Below are positions 1 to 5,965 of a stretch of DNA of 5,965 nt, piece after piece (the first letter of the stretch is position 1; each line of letters opens with the position of its first letter). Position numbers and translations under genes: made by a program. A model generated the notes under the pieces. The model was given only the letters and a program-made list of their open reading frames with translations. It was not told the origin of the DNA and searched no databases. This DNA comes from an uncultured Burkholderiaceae bacterium (GTDB taxonomy: Bacteria; Pseudomonadota; Gammaproteobacteria; Burkholderiales; Burkholderiaceae): positions 1 to 5,965 of the forward strand of contig CALMCK010000208.1 of NCBI GenBank assembly GCA_937862845.1. Reading direction: 5' to 3'.

Positions 1-1149
1 GAAAATTGGAAATATGACTTTTTAGATAAATTTGCTATCCGTTGTAGTGGACACACTCCAAGCCAATCTCATCCTGAGTATTGGAATGGTGGTATTAAAT
101 GGATTTCCTTAGCTGATAGTAATAGATTAGACCAAGGTTATATTTTTGAGACTACTAAACAAATATCAGACGAGGGGATAAAAAACAGTTCAGCAGTATT
201 ATTACCTGCTGAAACGGTTGTATTGTCTCGTGATGCTGGTATTGGTAAAAGTGCAGTTATGTCTGAAACCATGGCGGTGAGTCAACATTTCATAGCTTGG
301 AAATGTGATAACCATGAAAAACTACATAGCTGGTTTTTATATAATTGGTTACAGCTTAATAAGCCCGAATTTGAACGGCAAGCAGTTGGTTCTACAATCA
401 AAACCATTGGATTGCCATATTTTAAAAAATTAAAAATAGCGGTTCCTCCTTTTCCCGAACAACAAAAAATCGCCCAAATCCTGTCCACTTGGGACAAGGC
501 GATTGCGGTGACGGAACAACTGCTTGCCAACAGCCAACAACAGAAAAAAGCCTTGATGCAACAATTGCTCACCGGCAAAAAACGCTTGTTGGATGAGAAT
601 GGGGCCAGGTTTGAGGGGGAATGGGAGGAGTTTAGTTTAGGCAATATTGCAAAAGTTTATCAACCAAAAACTATTTCGCAATCTCAGTTAAGCTTTGATG
701 GTTATCCTGTTTATGGAGCAAATGGAATTATTGGCTATTATTGTGACTTTAATCATGAGTTAGAACAAATAGCGGTTACTTGCCGAGGCAGTACTTGCGG
801 TGTAGTAAATTGGACTATGCCTAAATCATGGATTACAGGTAATGCGATGGTTATTAATGTTGATAATAATTCTGCAATAAGTAAAAAATTTCTTTTCTAT
901 GTTTTAAGCAATGCAGATTTAAAATATTTGATAACTGGTTCTGGTCAGCCTCAAATTACAGGTGATATTAAAAATCATGTGGTTCATTTGGCATCTTTTA
1001 AAGAGCAAAAAGTTATTGCACAAGTTTTAACGATTGCTGACCAAGAAATCGAAGTCTTGCAACGAAAACTTGATTGCTTACAACAAGAGAAAAAAGCCTT
1101 GATGCAGCAATTGCTCACAGGCAAACGCCGTGTGAAGGTAGCGGCGTAA
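1..1149 (+). CDS. hsdS: Type I restriction-modification specificity subunit HsdS, 5'-truncated by window edge
   Basis: HsdS selects the bipartite DNA target of a type I restriction-modification enzyme and holds the methylase (HsdM) and motor (HsdR) subunits together. The frame is open from base 1 to TAA 1147-1149, giving 382 visible residues. Family proteins are about 400 residues, so probably only a short N-terminal piece is missing. The layout is classic: a first target-recognition domain (about residues 1-150, with a YWNGGIKWIS segment and an LSRDAGIGKSA segment), a central conserved helix (about 153-196, EQQKIAQIL to LLTGKKRL), a second recognition domain (about 205-333) and a distal conserved helix (about 335-382, EQKVIAQVL to LLTGKRR). 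The two helices are internal repeats that would form the antiparallel coiled coil. An ATG at 244 or a GTG at 223 could open shorter frames, but recognition-domain homology runs upstream of both, so they are internal. The recognition domains are much more AT-rich than the helices. HsdM is expected upstream, outside the window. The family call is firm; the DNA target cannot be read from this sequence. Confidence 0.95.
   Translation, partial: ENWKYDFLDKFAIRCSGHTPSQSHPEYWNGGIKWISLADSNRLDQGYIFETTKQISDEGIKNSSAVLLPAETVVLSRDAGIGKSAVMSETMAVSQHFIAWKCDNHEKLHSWFLYNWLQLNKPEFERQAVGSTIKTIGLPYFKKLKIAVPPFPEQQKIAQILSTWDKAIAVTEQLLANSQQQKKALMQQLLTGKKRLLDENGARFEGEWEEFSLGNIAKVYQPKTISQSQLSFDGYPVYGANGIIGYYCDFNHELEQIAVTCRGSTCGVVNWTMPKSWITGNAMVINVDNNSAISKKFLFYVLSNADLKYLITGSGQPQITGDIKNHVVHLASFKEQKVIAQVLTIADQEIEVLQRKLDCLQQEKKALMQQLLTGKRRVKVAA
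535..579 (+). repeat. Direct repeat copy 1 in hsdS (central conserved helix)
   Basis: This 45-base segment encodes QQQKKALMQQLLTGK and matches 1081-1125 at 42 of 45 bases by hand alignment. The mismatches fall at 541, 561 and 573. Both copies are in the same reading frame, exactly 546 bases (182 codons) apart. Each marks the end of a conserved helix following a recognition domain, so the pair delimits one half-subunit of HsdS. Confidence 0.9.
1081..1125 (+). repeat. Direct repeat copy 2 in hsdS (distal conserved helix)
   Basis: This is the second copy of the hsdS repeat, encoding QQEKKALMQQLLTGK near the C-terminus. It pairs with 535-579. The high nucleotide identity, beyond what the shared protein motif strictly needs, makes recombination between the copies, or with other hsdS genes, plausible. 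Confidence 0.9.
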
Positions 1150-1188
1150 AAAGCTGGCATGGGTGGAAAACCACGCATGCCGCTTTTT
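1148..1188 (+). terminator. Intrinsic terminator-like hairpin overlapping the hsdS stop codon
   Basis: A long imperfect inverted repeat folds as follows. AAAAAGC (1148-1154) pairs with GCTTTTT (1182-1188). After a bulged T at 1155, GGCATG (1156-1161) pairs with CATGCC (1176-1181). A G-G mismatch (1162/1175) follows, then GTGG (1163-1166) pairs with CCAC (1171-1174) around an AAAA loop. That is 17 paired positions ending in a five-T run, the shape of a rho-independent terminator. The A-run on the left arm would give a U-run on the opposite strand, so it could act in both directions. It lies exactly between hsdS and hsdR. No experiment supports its activity. Confidence 0.75.
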
Positions 1189-1297
1189 ACAGACCGCATT
1201 CACAAACTGCCTGAATCAAACGTTCGGTATGCACAAGATTCAAAGCGGCCTGTATCAAATTTCTTTATTGACCACCATCACACAGGGGAGCCGTGAC
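1189..1297 (+). other. hsdS-hsdR intergenic leader
   Basis: About 110 bases between the hairpin and the preferred hsdR start. The hsdR frame stays open through it, but it gives a peptide with no recognisable domain and lacks good Shine-Dalgarno sites, so it is probably untranslated. If the upstream hairpin terminates transcription, a promoter for hsdR should lie here. The best candidate seen is weak: TGCACA (1230-1235), a 17-base spacer and TATCAA (1253-1258), each matching 4 of 6 consensus bases. AAAGCGGC at 1242-1249 is the exact complement of the hairpin's right-arm bases 1179-1186. Confidence 0.5.
1285..1290 (+). promoter_or_regulatory. Shine-Dalgarno site that decides the hsdR start
   Basis: GGGGAG lies seven bases before GTG 1298-1300, near-ideal spacing and a strong match to the anti-Shine-Dalgarno. 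The earlier in-frame candidates, GTG 1163 (inside the terminator stem) and ATG 1229, have no comparable site. This favours a 1098-residue HsdR over the 1143-residue version. Confidence 0.75.
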
Positions 1298-4200
1298 GTG
1301 TCGGAAACCATTTATGCAGCAAAAGCGAAGTTTCAAGAAGAATACAGTGCCAAAATTCCTGCTTTGAGCTTGTTAAACAATTTGGGATGGCGCTATGTGT
1401 CGCCTGATGAGGCGCTGCAACAACGTGCAGGAAAACCCGACGAGGTGGTTTTGCGTGAGGTGTTGCGCCAAGAGTTGTCCAAGCGCAGGTTTGAGTTTGA
1501 AGGTAAAACCCATGCTTTGTCCGCCACATCGATTGATAAATTAATCACGCAATTGTGTAGCCCTGTGCTCAATGAGGGTTTGCTCGCTGCCAATGAAACG
1601 CTTTACAACCACATGGTGTACGGCATCGCAGTGACCGAGTTTGTCAATGGCAATAAAGCCACGCCAACCATTGCCATCATTGATTGGCACAACATCGACA
1701 ACAATGATTTTTGTTATACCGAGGAAATGGTGGTCAGCCGCGCCAATGGTATCGACCATCGCAAACCTGACATCGTGTGTTTTGTGAACGGCTTGCCGTG
1801 GGTGGTGATTGAAGCCAAACGTCCTGATGCCCAAGCGCACAAGGGTCCAACGGTGAAAGAAGGCATTTCACAAAACATCCGCAACCAACAAGTGAATGAA
1901 ATTCAACGTTTGTTTGCTTACAGCCAATTGTTGTTGTCGATTAATGGCTTTGAAGGGCGTTATGGTACTTGTGGTACAGCGGCGAAGTTTTGGTCGGCAT
2001 GGCGTGAGGAAGATTTCAGCGATGAAGCCATGCATGCGCTGAAAAACCAAGCGGTGCAACCGAGCGAATTGCAAAAAATCTTTGCCCACCGTCCTGCCCA
2101 TGTGTGGCAGTGGTATCAAGACTTATTGGCAGGTGGCGAATTGAAGGTCACAGGACAAGACCGTTTGATTATCAGCTTGCTCACACCTGCGCGTTTGTTG
2201 GAAATAATGCGCTTGTTTACCTTCTTTGATAAGAAAGCCGGCAAAGTGGTGGCCCGTTACCATCAGGTATTTGGTTTGAAGCGTTTGATTGAGCGCATCA
2301 ACACCAAAAAGCCACAAGGCGGCCGTGAGGGTGGGGTGATTTGGCACACCACAGGTTCGGGCAAATCGTTCACGATGGTGTTTTTGAGCAAGGCGCTGAT
2401 TTTAAATGAAGCTTTGAAACAATGCCGCTTGGTGATTGTGACCGATCGGGTAGACTTGGAATCACAATTAAGCAATTCGTTTGCTTCCAGTGGTGAATTC
2501 AGCAACGACAAAGAACATGCCAATTCAATGGCCACCTCAGGCAAGATTTTGGCCGAACAAATTGGCAAAGGCAAACAGCGCATTGTGTTTTCATTGATTC
2601 AAAAATTCAATTCGGCCATCAAGTTCCCCGAGTGTGTGAATACCAGTGAAGACATCATTGTGTTGATTGATGAAGGGCACCGCAGCCAAGGCGGTGAAAA
2701 CCACATCAAAATGACCCAAGCTTTGCCAAATGCTTCGTTTGTGGCTTTCACAGGTACGCCTTTGCTCAAAGAAGAAAAAACGGTGAGCAAATTTGGCAAG
2801 ATTGTGCATGCTTACACCATGCAAAGAGCGGTAGAAGACCAAACGGTGACGCCTTTGTTATACGAGGAGCGCATTCCTGACTTAGAAGTGAACGCACGGG
2901 CGATAGACAATTGGTTTGAGCGCATCACTGAAGGTTTGTCTGACGAACAAAAAACCGATTTGAAACGCAAGTTTGCCAAAAAAGGCCAAGTTTACAGCGC
3001 CGACGATCGCATTCGTTTGATTGCTTGGGACATTGCCGACCATTTTGTCAAAAACATTGATGAGGGTTTGAAGGGGCAATTGGCGTGCGACAGCAAGGTT
3101 TCAGCAATTAAATACAAACAATATTTGGACGAAATTGGTTTGTTTGAATCCGCAGTGGTGATGAGTGCACCTGACACCCGTGCAGACCACACCGACATTG
3201 ATGAGACTGGCGTCCCTGAAGTGGCAAAATGGTGGCAAGACAATGTGGGAACACAAGAAGAAAAAAAGTACACCAAAAACATCGTCAAGCGTTTTGACAA
3301 AAACCCAAAACTGAAATTGTTGATTGTGGTGGATAAGCTGTTGACGGGTTTTGACGAGCCGAAAAATGCGGTGCTCTACATTGACAAGCCTTTGAAAGAA
3401 CACAATTTGATTCAGGCAATTGCTCGAGTTAACCGTTTGCACGATCAAAAGAAATTTGGTTTGTTGATTGATTACCGTGGGATTTTGGCGGAGTTGGATA
3501 CCACCATTGCCGATTATCAAAACTTGGCGGCCAAAACCCAAGGTGGTTATGACATCAATGACATTGATGGTTTGTACCATCAAATGAGTACCGAATACAA
3601 ACGCTTGCCGCGTTTGCATAAAAGCCTGTGGGCGATTTTTGAGAATGTGAAAAACAAGGCAGATATTGAACAGTTGCGACAAGTCCTGGTGCCGCGCTTG
3701 GAAATCCGTGAGGGTGAATCGTTCGATGTGCATTTGAAAGTGCGTGATGATTTTTACCAAGCCTTGAGTGAGTTTGCCAGTTGTTTGAAAGTGGCTTTGC
3801 AGTCGAAAAGCTTTTTTGAAGACACAAGCTTCACAGAAAAAAACCGTCAAGACTATAAGGACACTCTGAAGCTTTTCACCAGTTTGCGCCAATGGGTGAA
3901 GCAAGATGCAGGCGAAACCGTTGATTACGATGAATACAGCGAGCAAGTGAAAAAACTGCTCGACAAACATGTGGTGGGTGTGGGTATCAAGGAATCAATC
4001 AATGTTTATGAGGTGGGTAAATTCGGCAAGATGGCGCAGCCTGAGGATTGGAGCGAAGAAAAAACCCGCAACGAAACCGATACCATCAAAACACGGGTGG
4101 CCAAAACGATAGAACAATCGTTGCGAGATGACCCTTATGCCCAAGAGGCATTTTCTAAGCTATTGCGCTTGGCGATTGAAGAAGCGGAAAAACACTTTGA

Positions 4201-4594
4201 TTATCCATTGAAGCAATATTTGCTGTTTAAAGAGTTTGAAGAGCAAGTTGAAGCCCGTCGTTTGCATGAGATTCCTGATGTGTTCCAAGGCAATCGCCAT
4301 GCACAGGCGTATTTTGGGATTTTGAAAAAGGTCTTGCCTGAAACATTACATGATGGCTTAACAGAGTCAGAACAAATGCCTTGGGTCACACTGGCGTTTG
4401 ACATGGATGCAGCCATCACACTGGCAGTGGCTGAAAACTCCATCAACCCACAAAACATTGAAGCCGACATTCGCAAAAAGCTGTTACCCATGATGTTTCA
4501 AGCGTGTCGGTCCATTGGAGGCGGCGTAGACCAAGCCAAAATGATGGTGGAAATGGTAGTGCAAGTAGTGCGATTGGGCTGGAAAGCAGTTTAG
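1298..4594 (+). CDS. hsdR: Type I restriction enzyme motor/endonuclease subunit HsdR
   Basis: HsdR uses ATP to pump DNA past the complex bound by HsdS and HsdM, and cuts unmodified DNA in the cytoplasm. From GTG 1298 it has 1098 residues, normal for the family. The N-terminal nuclease shows the PD-(D/E)XK pattern: D158 in KPD, then E172 and K174 in IEAK. A NEIQRLFAYSQLLL helix, typical of HsdR, follows. The superfamily 2 translocase motifs appear in order: TTGSGKS with Walker lysine K356, TDRVDL (382-387), DEGH (458-461), FTGTP (484-488), LLTGFDEP (681-688) and QAIARVNR (706-713, with R710 and R713). The remaining roughly 350 residues form a mostly helical C-terminal region that in this family docks on the methylase core. 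No frameshift or missing catalytic residue is visible, so the protein looks functional. The start rests on the GGGGAG site and on the N-terminus (NNLGWRYVSPDEAL) fitting the family; GTG 1163 would add 45 unlikely residues. The stop TAG abuts the next gene's ATG. Confidence 0.96.
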   Translation: MSETIYAAKAKFQEEYSAKIPALSLLNNLGWRYVSPDEALQQRAGKPDEVVLREVLRQELSKRRFEFEGKTHALSATSIDKLITQLCSPVLNEGLLAANETLYNHMVYGIAVTEFVNGNKATPTIAIIDWHNIDNNDFCYTEEMVVSRANGIDHRKPDIVCFVNGLPWVVIEAKRPDAQAHKGPTVKEGISQNIRNQQVNEIQRLFAYSQLLLSINGFEGRYGTCGTAAKFWSAWREEDFSDEAMHALKNQAVQPSELQKIFAHRPAHVWQWYQDLLAGGELKVTGQDRLIISLLTPARLLEIMRLFTFFDKKAGKVVARYHQVFGLKRLIERINTKKPQGGREGGVIWHTTGSGKSFTMVFLSKALILNEALKQCRLVIVTDRVDLESQLSNSFASSGEFSNDKEHANSMATSGKILAEQIGKGKQRIVFSLIQKFNSAIKFPECVNTSEDIIVLIDEGHRSQGGENHIKMTQALPNASFVAFTGTPLLKEEKTVSKFGKIVHAYTMQRAVEDQTVTPLLYEERIPDLEVNARAIDNWFERITEGLSDEQKTDLKRKFAKKGQVYSADDRIRLIAWDIADHFVKNIDEGLKGQLACDSKVSAIKYKQYLDEIGLFESAVVMSAPDTRADHTDIDETGVPEVAKWWQDNVGTQEEKKYTKNIVKRFDKNPKLKLLIVVDKLLTGFDEPKNAVLYIDKPLKEHNLIQAIARVNRLHDQKKFGLLIDYRGILAELDTTIADYQNLAAKTQGGYDINDIDGLYHQMSTEYKRLPRLHKSLWAIFENVKNKADIEQLRQVLVPRLEIREGESFDVHLKVRDDFYQALSEFASCLKVALQSKSFFEDTSFTEKNRQDYKDTLKLFTSLRQWVKQDAGETVDYDEYSEQVKKLLDKHVVGVGIKESINVYEVGKFGKMAQPEDWSEEKTRNETDTIKTRVAKTIEQSLRDDPYAQEAFSKLLRLAIEEAEKHFDYPLKQYLLFKEFEEQVEARRLHEIPDVFQGNRHAQAYFGILKKVLPETLHDGLTESEQMPWVTLAFDMDAAITLAVAENSINPQNIEADIRKKLLPMMFQACRSIGGGVDQAKMMVEMVVQVVRLGWKAV

Positions 4595-5341
4595 ATGTTA
4601 AAGAATCATGAAAAGCTGAGTTTTGCTTATGGCGATGAGGTGATTGAGTTTGAAGTCATCGCCAAACTCAGTGCTCATCATAAAATTTCCATTAAGGTGA
4701 CTCCTGATTGCAAAGTACAGGTGGCCACACCTTTGGAGATTGAGCGAACGCAACTGATAGCTGCAGTGAAAAAACGCAGCCGTTGGATTTATCAGCAGTT
4801 GCAAGTTTTCCGCAAGCAAAACGAATTTATTGTTCCACGCCAATATGTCAGCGGTGAGAGCCATTATTACTTGGGTAAGCAATACCAGCTTAAAGTCATC
4901 GAAAGTACTGATCAGCCTCAAGGTGTGAAATTGCTTAGGGGCAAACTACAGGTGGCCTTGAAACAAAAAAATACTCACAAAGTACAAGATTTGTTAAATG
5001 CTTGGTATCGGGTCCGAGCCAAAGAAGTCTTTTCCAATCGCATTGAAGTCGTTTTAAGCCAAGCTTTGTGGGTGACAGAGATTCCTAAGCTAAAGCTGTT
5101 AAACATGAAAACCCAATGGGGTAACTGTTCACCCAGTGGCAACCTTACCTTAAACCCGTATTTGGTTAAAGCACCCACGCGCTGCATCGACTATGTGATT
5201 TTGCATGAGCTTTGCCATTTAGTGGAACACAACCACAGTAAACAATTTTATGAGTTGATGTCACAGACTATGCCTGATTGGGAAGGTAGGAAAATCCATT
5301 TAGATGAGATGGCGGCGAAAATTTTTAGTGGTGCTATTTAG
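4595..5341 (+). CDS. YgjP-like (DUF45) zinc metallopeptidase-domain protein
   Basis: A 248-residue protein of the YgjP/DUF45 family, a SprT- and M48-related zinc-peptidase fold. The C-terminal half carries the hallmark WGNCSPSGNLTLN segment (from W175) and the zinc motif HELCH (H204, E205, H208). The NHS segment follows, with H214 as likely third ligand, then a KQFYELM helix. The N-terminal half (about 1-160) has the strand-rich pattern usual in the family, including a KKRSRWIYQQL helix. No signal peptide or membrane segment is seen, so it should be cytoplasmic. Its ATG directly follows the hsdR TAG with no spacer, and only a weak purine stretch (GGAAAG, 4581-4586) precedes it, so translation is probably coupled to hsdR. 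From general knowledge, genes of this family often sit beside type I restriction genes, but their role there is not established. E. coli YgjP has also been described as a nucleotide pyrophosphatase, so proteolysis is inferred from the motif only. The catalytic motif is intact. Confidence 0.9.
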   Translation: MLKNHEKLSFAYGDEVIEFEVIAKLSAHHKISIKVTPDCKVQVATPLEIERTQLIAAVKKRSRWIYQQLQVFRKQNEFIVPRQYVSGESHYYLGKQYQLKVIESTDQPQGVKLLRGKLQVALKQKNTHKVQDLLNAWYRVRAKEVFSNRIEVVLSQALWVTEIPKLKLLNMKTQWGNCSPSGNLTLNPYLVKAPTRCIDYVILHELCHLVEHNHSKQFYELMSQTMPDWEGRKIHLDEMAAKIFSGAI

Positions 5342-5343
5342 GG

Positions 5344-5349
5344 TATGAT
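5344..5349 (+). promoter_or_regulatory. Possible -10 element before the right-edge gene
   Basis: TATGAT matches 5 of 6 bases of the -10 consensus and sits just after the peptidase-gene stop, about 30 bases before the next start codon. No convincing -35 hexamer is found at the expected spacing; the bases there are a T-rich run around 5321-5326. It could serve the AT-rich downstream gene, or be chance in AT-rich DNA. Confidence 0.25.
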
Positions 5350-5382
5350 TTATTAATTTCTATCAAAGGCGAAATCAATTCA

Positions 5383-5965
5383 ATGAGACACCGTATCTCG
5401 AATAATACTGTTTCTTTAATTCGAAGTGAAAAAGAAACAAATTTAATAAAAAAAAATCGTGGTACTTATCTGGTTTACTCCGTTATTAAACGGTTCAAAC
5501 AAGGTCGAACTAAAGATCAAAAGAGGCGGCCTGCTGGAGATAATTGTCCTATTCTATATGCAATGAAAGGTAGAGATAATCTCATTATTCAGCCAGAAGA
5601 TATTAGATTACTTTATGAGCACTCAAAAGAATTGATACAAAAACATTTTCAAGGAAATTTTCCTTATGATGCTCTTATTTTATTACCATCCTCGTGCAAT
5701 ATTGCAGATCAAATAGGTCAAATTATTAACTCGTTATATGGAACCCTTATCATTAAGGATTTTTTTTTAAAAAAAACTGTTTCAGAAGTCAGAGATGATA
5801 TATATTTAATGTCATGCAGATATGAGATTGATACGGCGACATTTAGCTCTTTGATAAGTAACCTAAAAGGTGCAGATGAAAATGGTTTAATTACTATAAA
5901 AGATATTAGTATGAAAAATCGGACTTATGTGAAGCCTTTTAAATTTAATAATGATTCTAATCTAA
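5383..5965 (+). CDS. Uncharacterised protein, possibly phosphoribosyltransferase-like; 3' end outside window
   Basis: An open frame starts at ATG 5383 and runs 194 codons to the window edge without a stop. The start follows a weak AAAGG (5365-5369) at 13 bases; the frame is also open upstream, but no better start is seen. The N-terminus is basic (MRHRISNN, then KKNRG and KRFKQGRTKDQKRR). Then come NCPILYAMKGRDNL (about residues 54-67) and a helix before DALILLPSSCNIADQIGQII (about 98-117). That last segment looks like the strand, PSS loop and helix found near the pyrophosphate loop of phosphoribosyltransferase-like folds. The PRPP-binding acidic motif that would confirm this is not in the visible part. 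No membrane segment is seen. The DNA is strikingly AT-rich (about 18% and 30% GC in two hand-counted lines) beside roughly 50% in hsdR, suggesting a separate origin. Existence as a gene is well supported by the long frame; the function is a guess. Being next to a type I locus, it may be a defence-associated gene. Confidence 0.8.
   Translation, partial: MRHRISNNTVSLIRSEKETNLIKKNRGTYLVYSVIKRFKQGRTKDQKRRPAGDNCPILYAMKGRDNLIIQPEDIRLLYEHSKELIQKHFQGNFPYDALILLPSSCNIADQIGQIINSLYGTLIIKDFFLKKTVSEVRDDIYLMSCRYEIDTATFSSLISNLKGADENGLITIKDISMKNRTYVKPFKFNNDSNL

Noticed and set aside
1207..1215. CTGCCTGAA resembles the core of a DNA-uptake sequence dialect of Neisseriaceae.
   Set aside because: Only one partial copy was seen, and several dialects were open to match, so chance is a fair explanation. 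It is too weak to assign the organism.
1268..1273. TTGACC as a -35 element for hsdR.
   Set aside because: No -10-like hexamer is present 16-18 bases downstream; that position is occupied by the Shine-Dalgarno and start region.
3101..3970. A 289-codon open frame on the minus strand inside hsdR.
   Set aside because: It lies wholly opposite the conserved helicase and C-terminal coding region, and its translation has no recognisable domain. It is a by-product of hsdR codon use.
5345..5356. ATG just after the peptidase stop as a small gene start.
   Set aside because: The frame reads three codons and then hits TAA.
5385..5399. Imperfect palindrome GAGACACCGTATCTC as an operator at the start of the right-edge gene.
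   Set aside because: Only four outer pairs and two inner pairs form, it lies within the coding sequence, and there is no second copy.
1..5965. CRISPR array, tRNA or rRNA genes, insertion-sequence ends or transposase.
   Set aside because: No regularly spaced repeats, RNA-gene-like segments, terminal inverted repeats or transposase motifs were seen. The only clear long direct repeat noticed is the pair in hsdS.

Overview
The window is part of a type I restriction-modification locus in a moderate-GC bacterium. All genes lie on the + strand. By hand count, sample 60-base lines run about 53% GC in hsdR but only about 18-33% in the accessory parts. Leucine is mostly encoded by TTG, start codons include GTG, and Shine-Dalgarno sites look bacterial. 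A proteobacterium is plausible, but nothing here fixes the genus.

Layout: bases 1-1149 are the 3' part of hsdS, the DNA-specificity subunit; its first residues lie off the left edge. Its TAA stop falls inside a strong hairpin with a T-tract (1148-1188) that looks like an intrinsic terminator. After about 110 bases of apparently non-coding leader comes hsdR (best start GTG 1298, stop TAG 4592-4594), the ATP-dependent motor and nuclease subunit, with all core motifs present. The next base begins the ATG of a 248-residue YgjP-like (DUF45) zinc metallopeptidase (4595-5341). After a 41-base gap the DNA turns AT-rich, and a further gene starts at ATG 5383 and runs off the right edge. It is of uncertain function and faintly resembles phosphoribosyltransferase-like proteins.

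How they work together: HsdS, with an HsdM methylase presumably encoded upstream, recognises a split target. HsdR joins that complex to translocate and cut unmodified DNA. The metallopeptidase is tightly coupled to hsdR and may be an accessory protein of the system, but its role is not shown by the sequence. The last gene is a possible extra defence-island gene.

The restriction genes themselves are a recognisable, ordinary system. The parts most worth a second look are the terminator between hsdS and hsdR, the stop-to-start junction of hsdR with the peptidase gene, the near-identical 45-bp repeats in hsdS, and the AT-rich partial gene at the right edge with two long homopolymer tracts.
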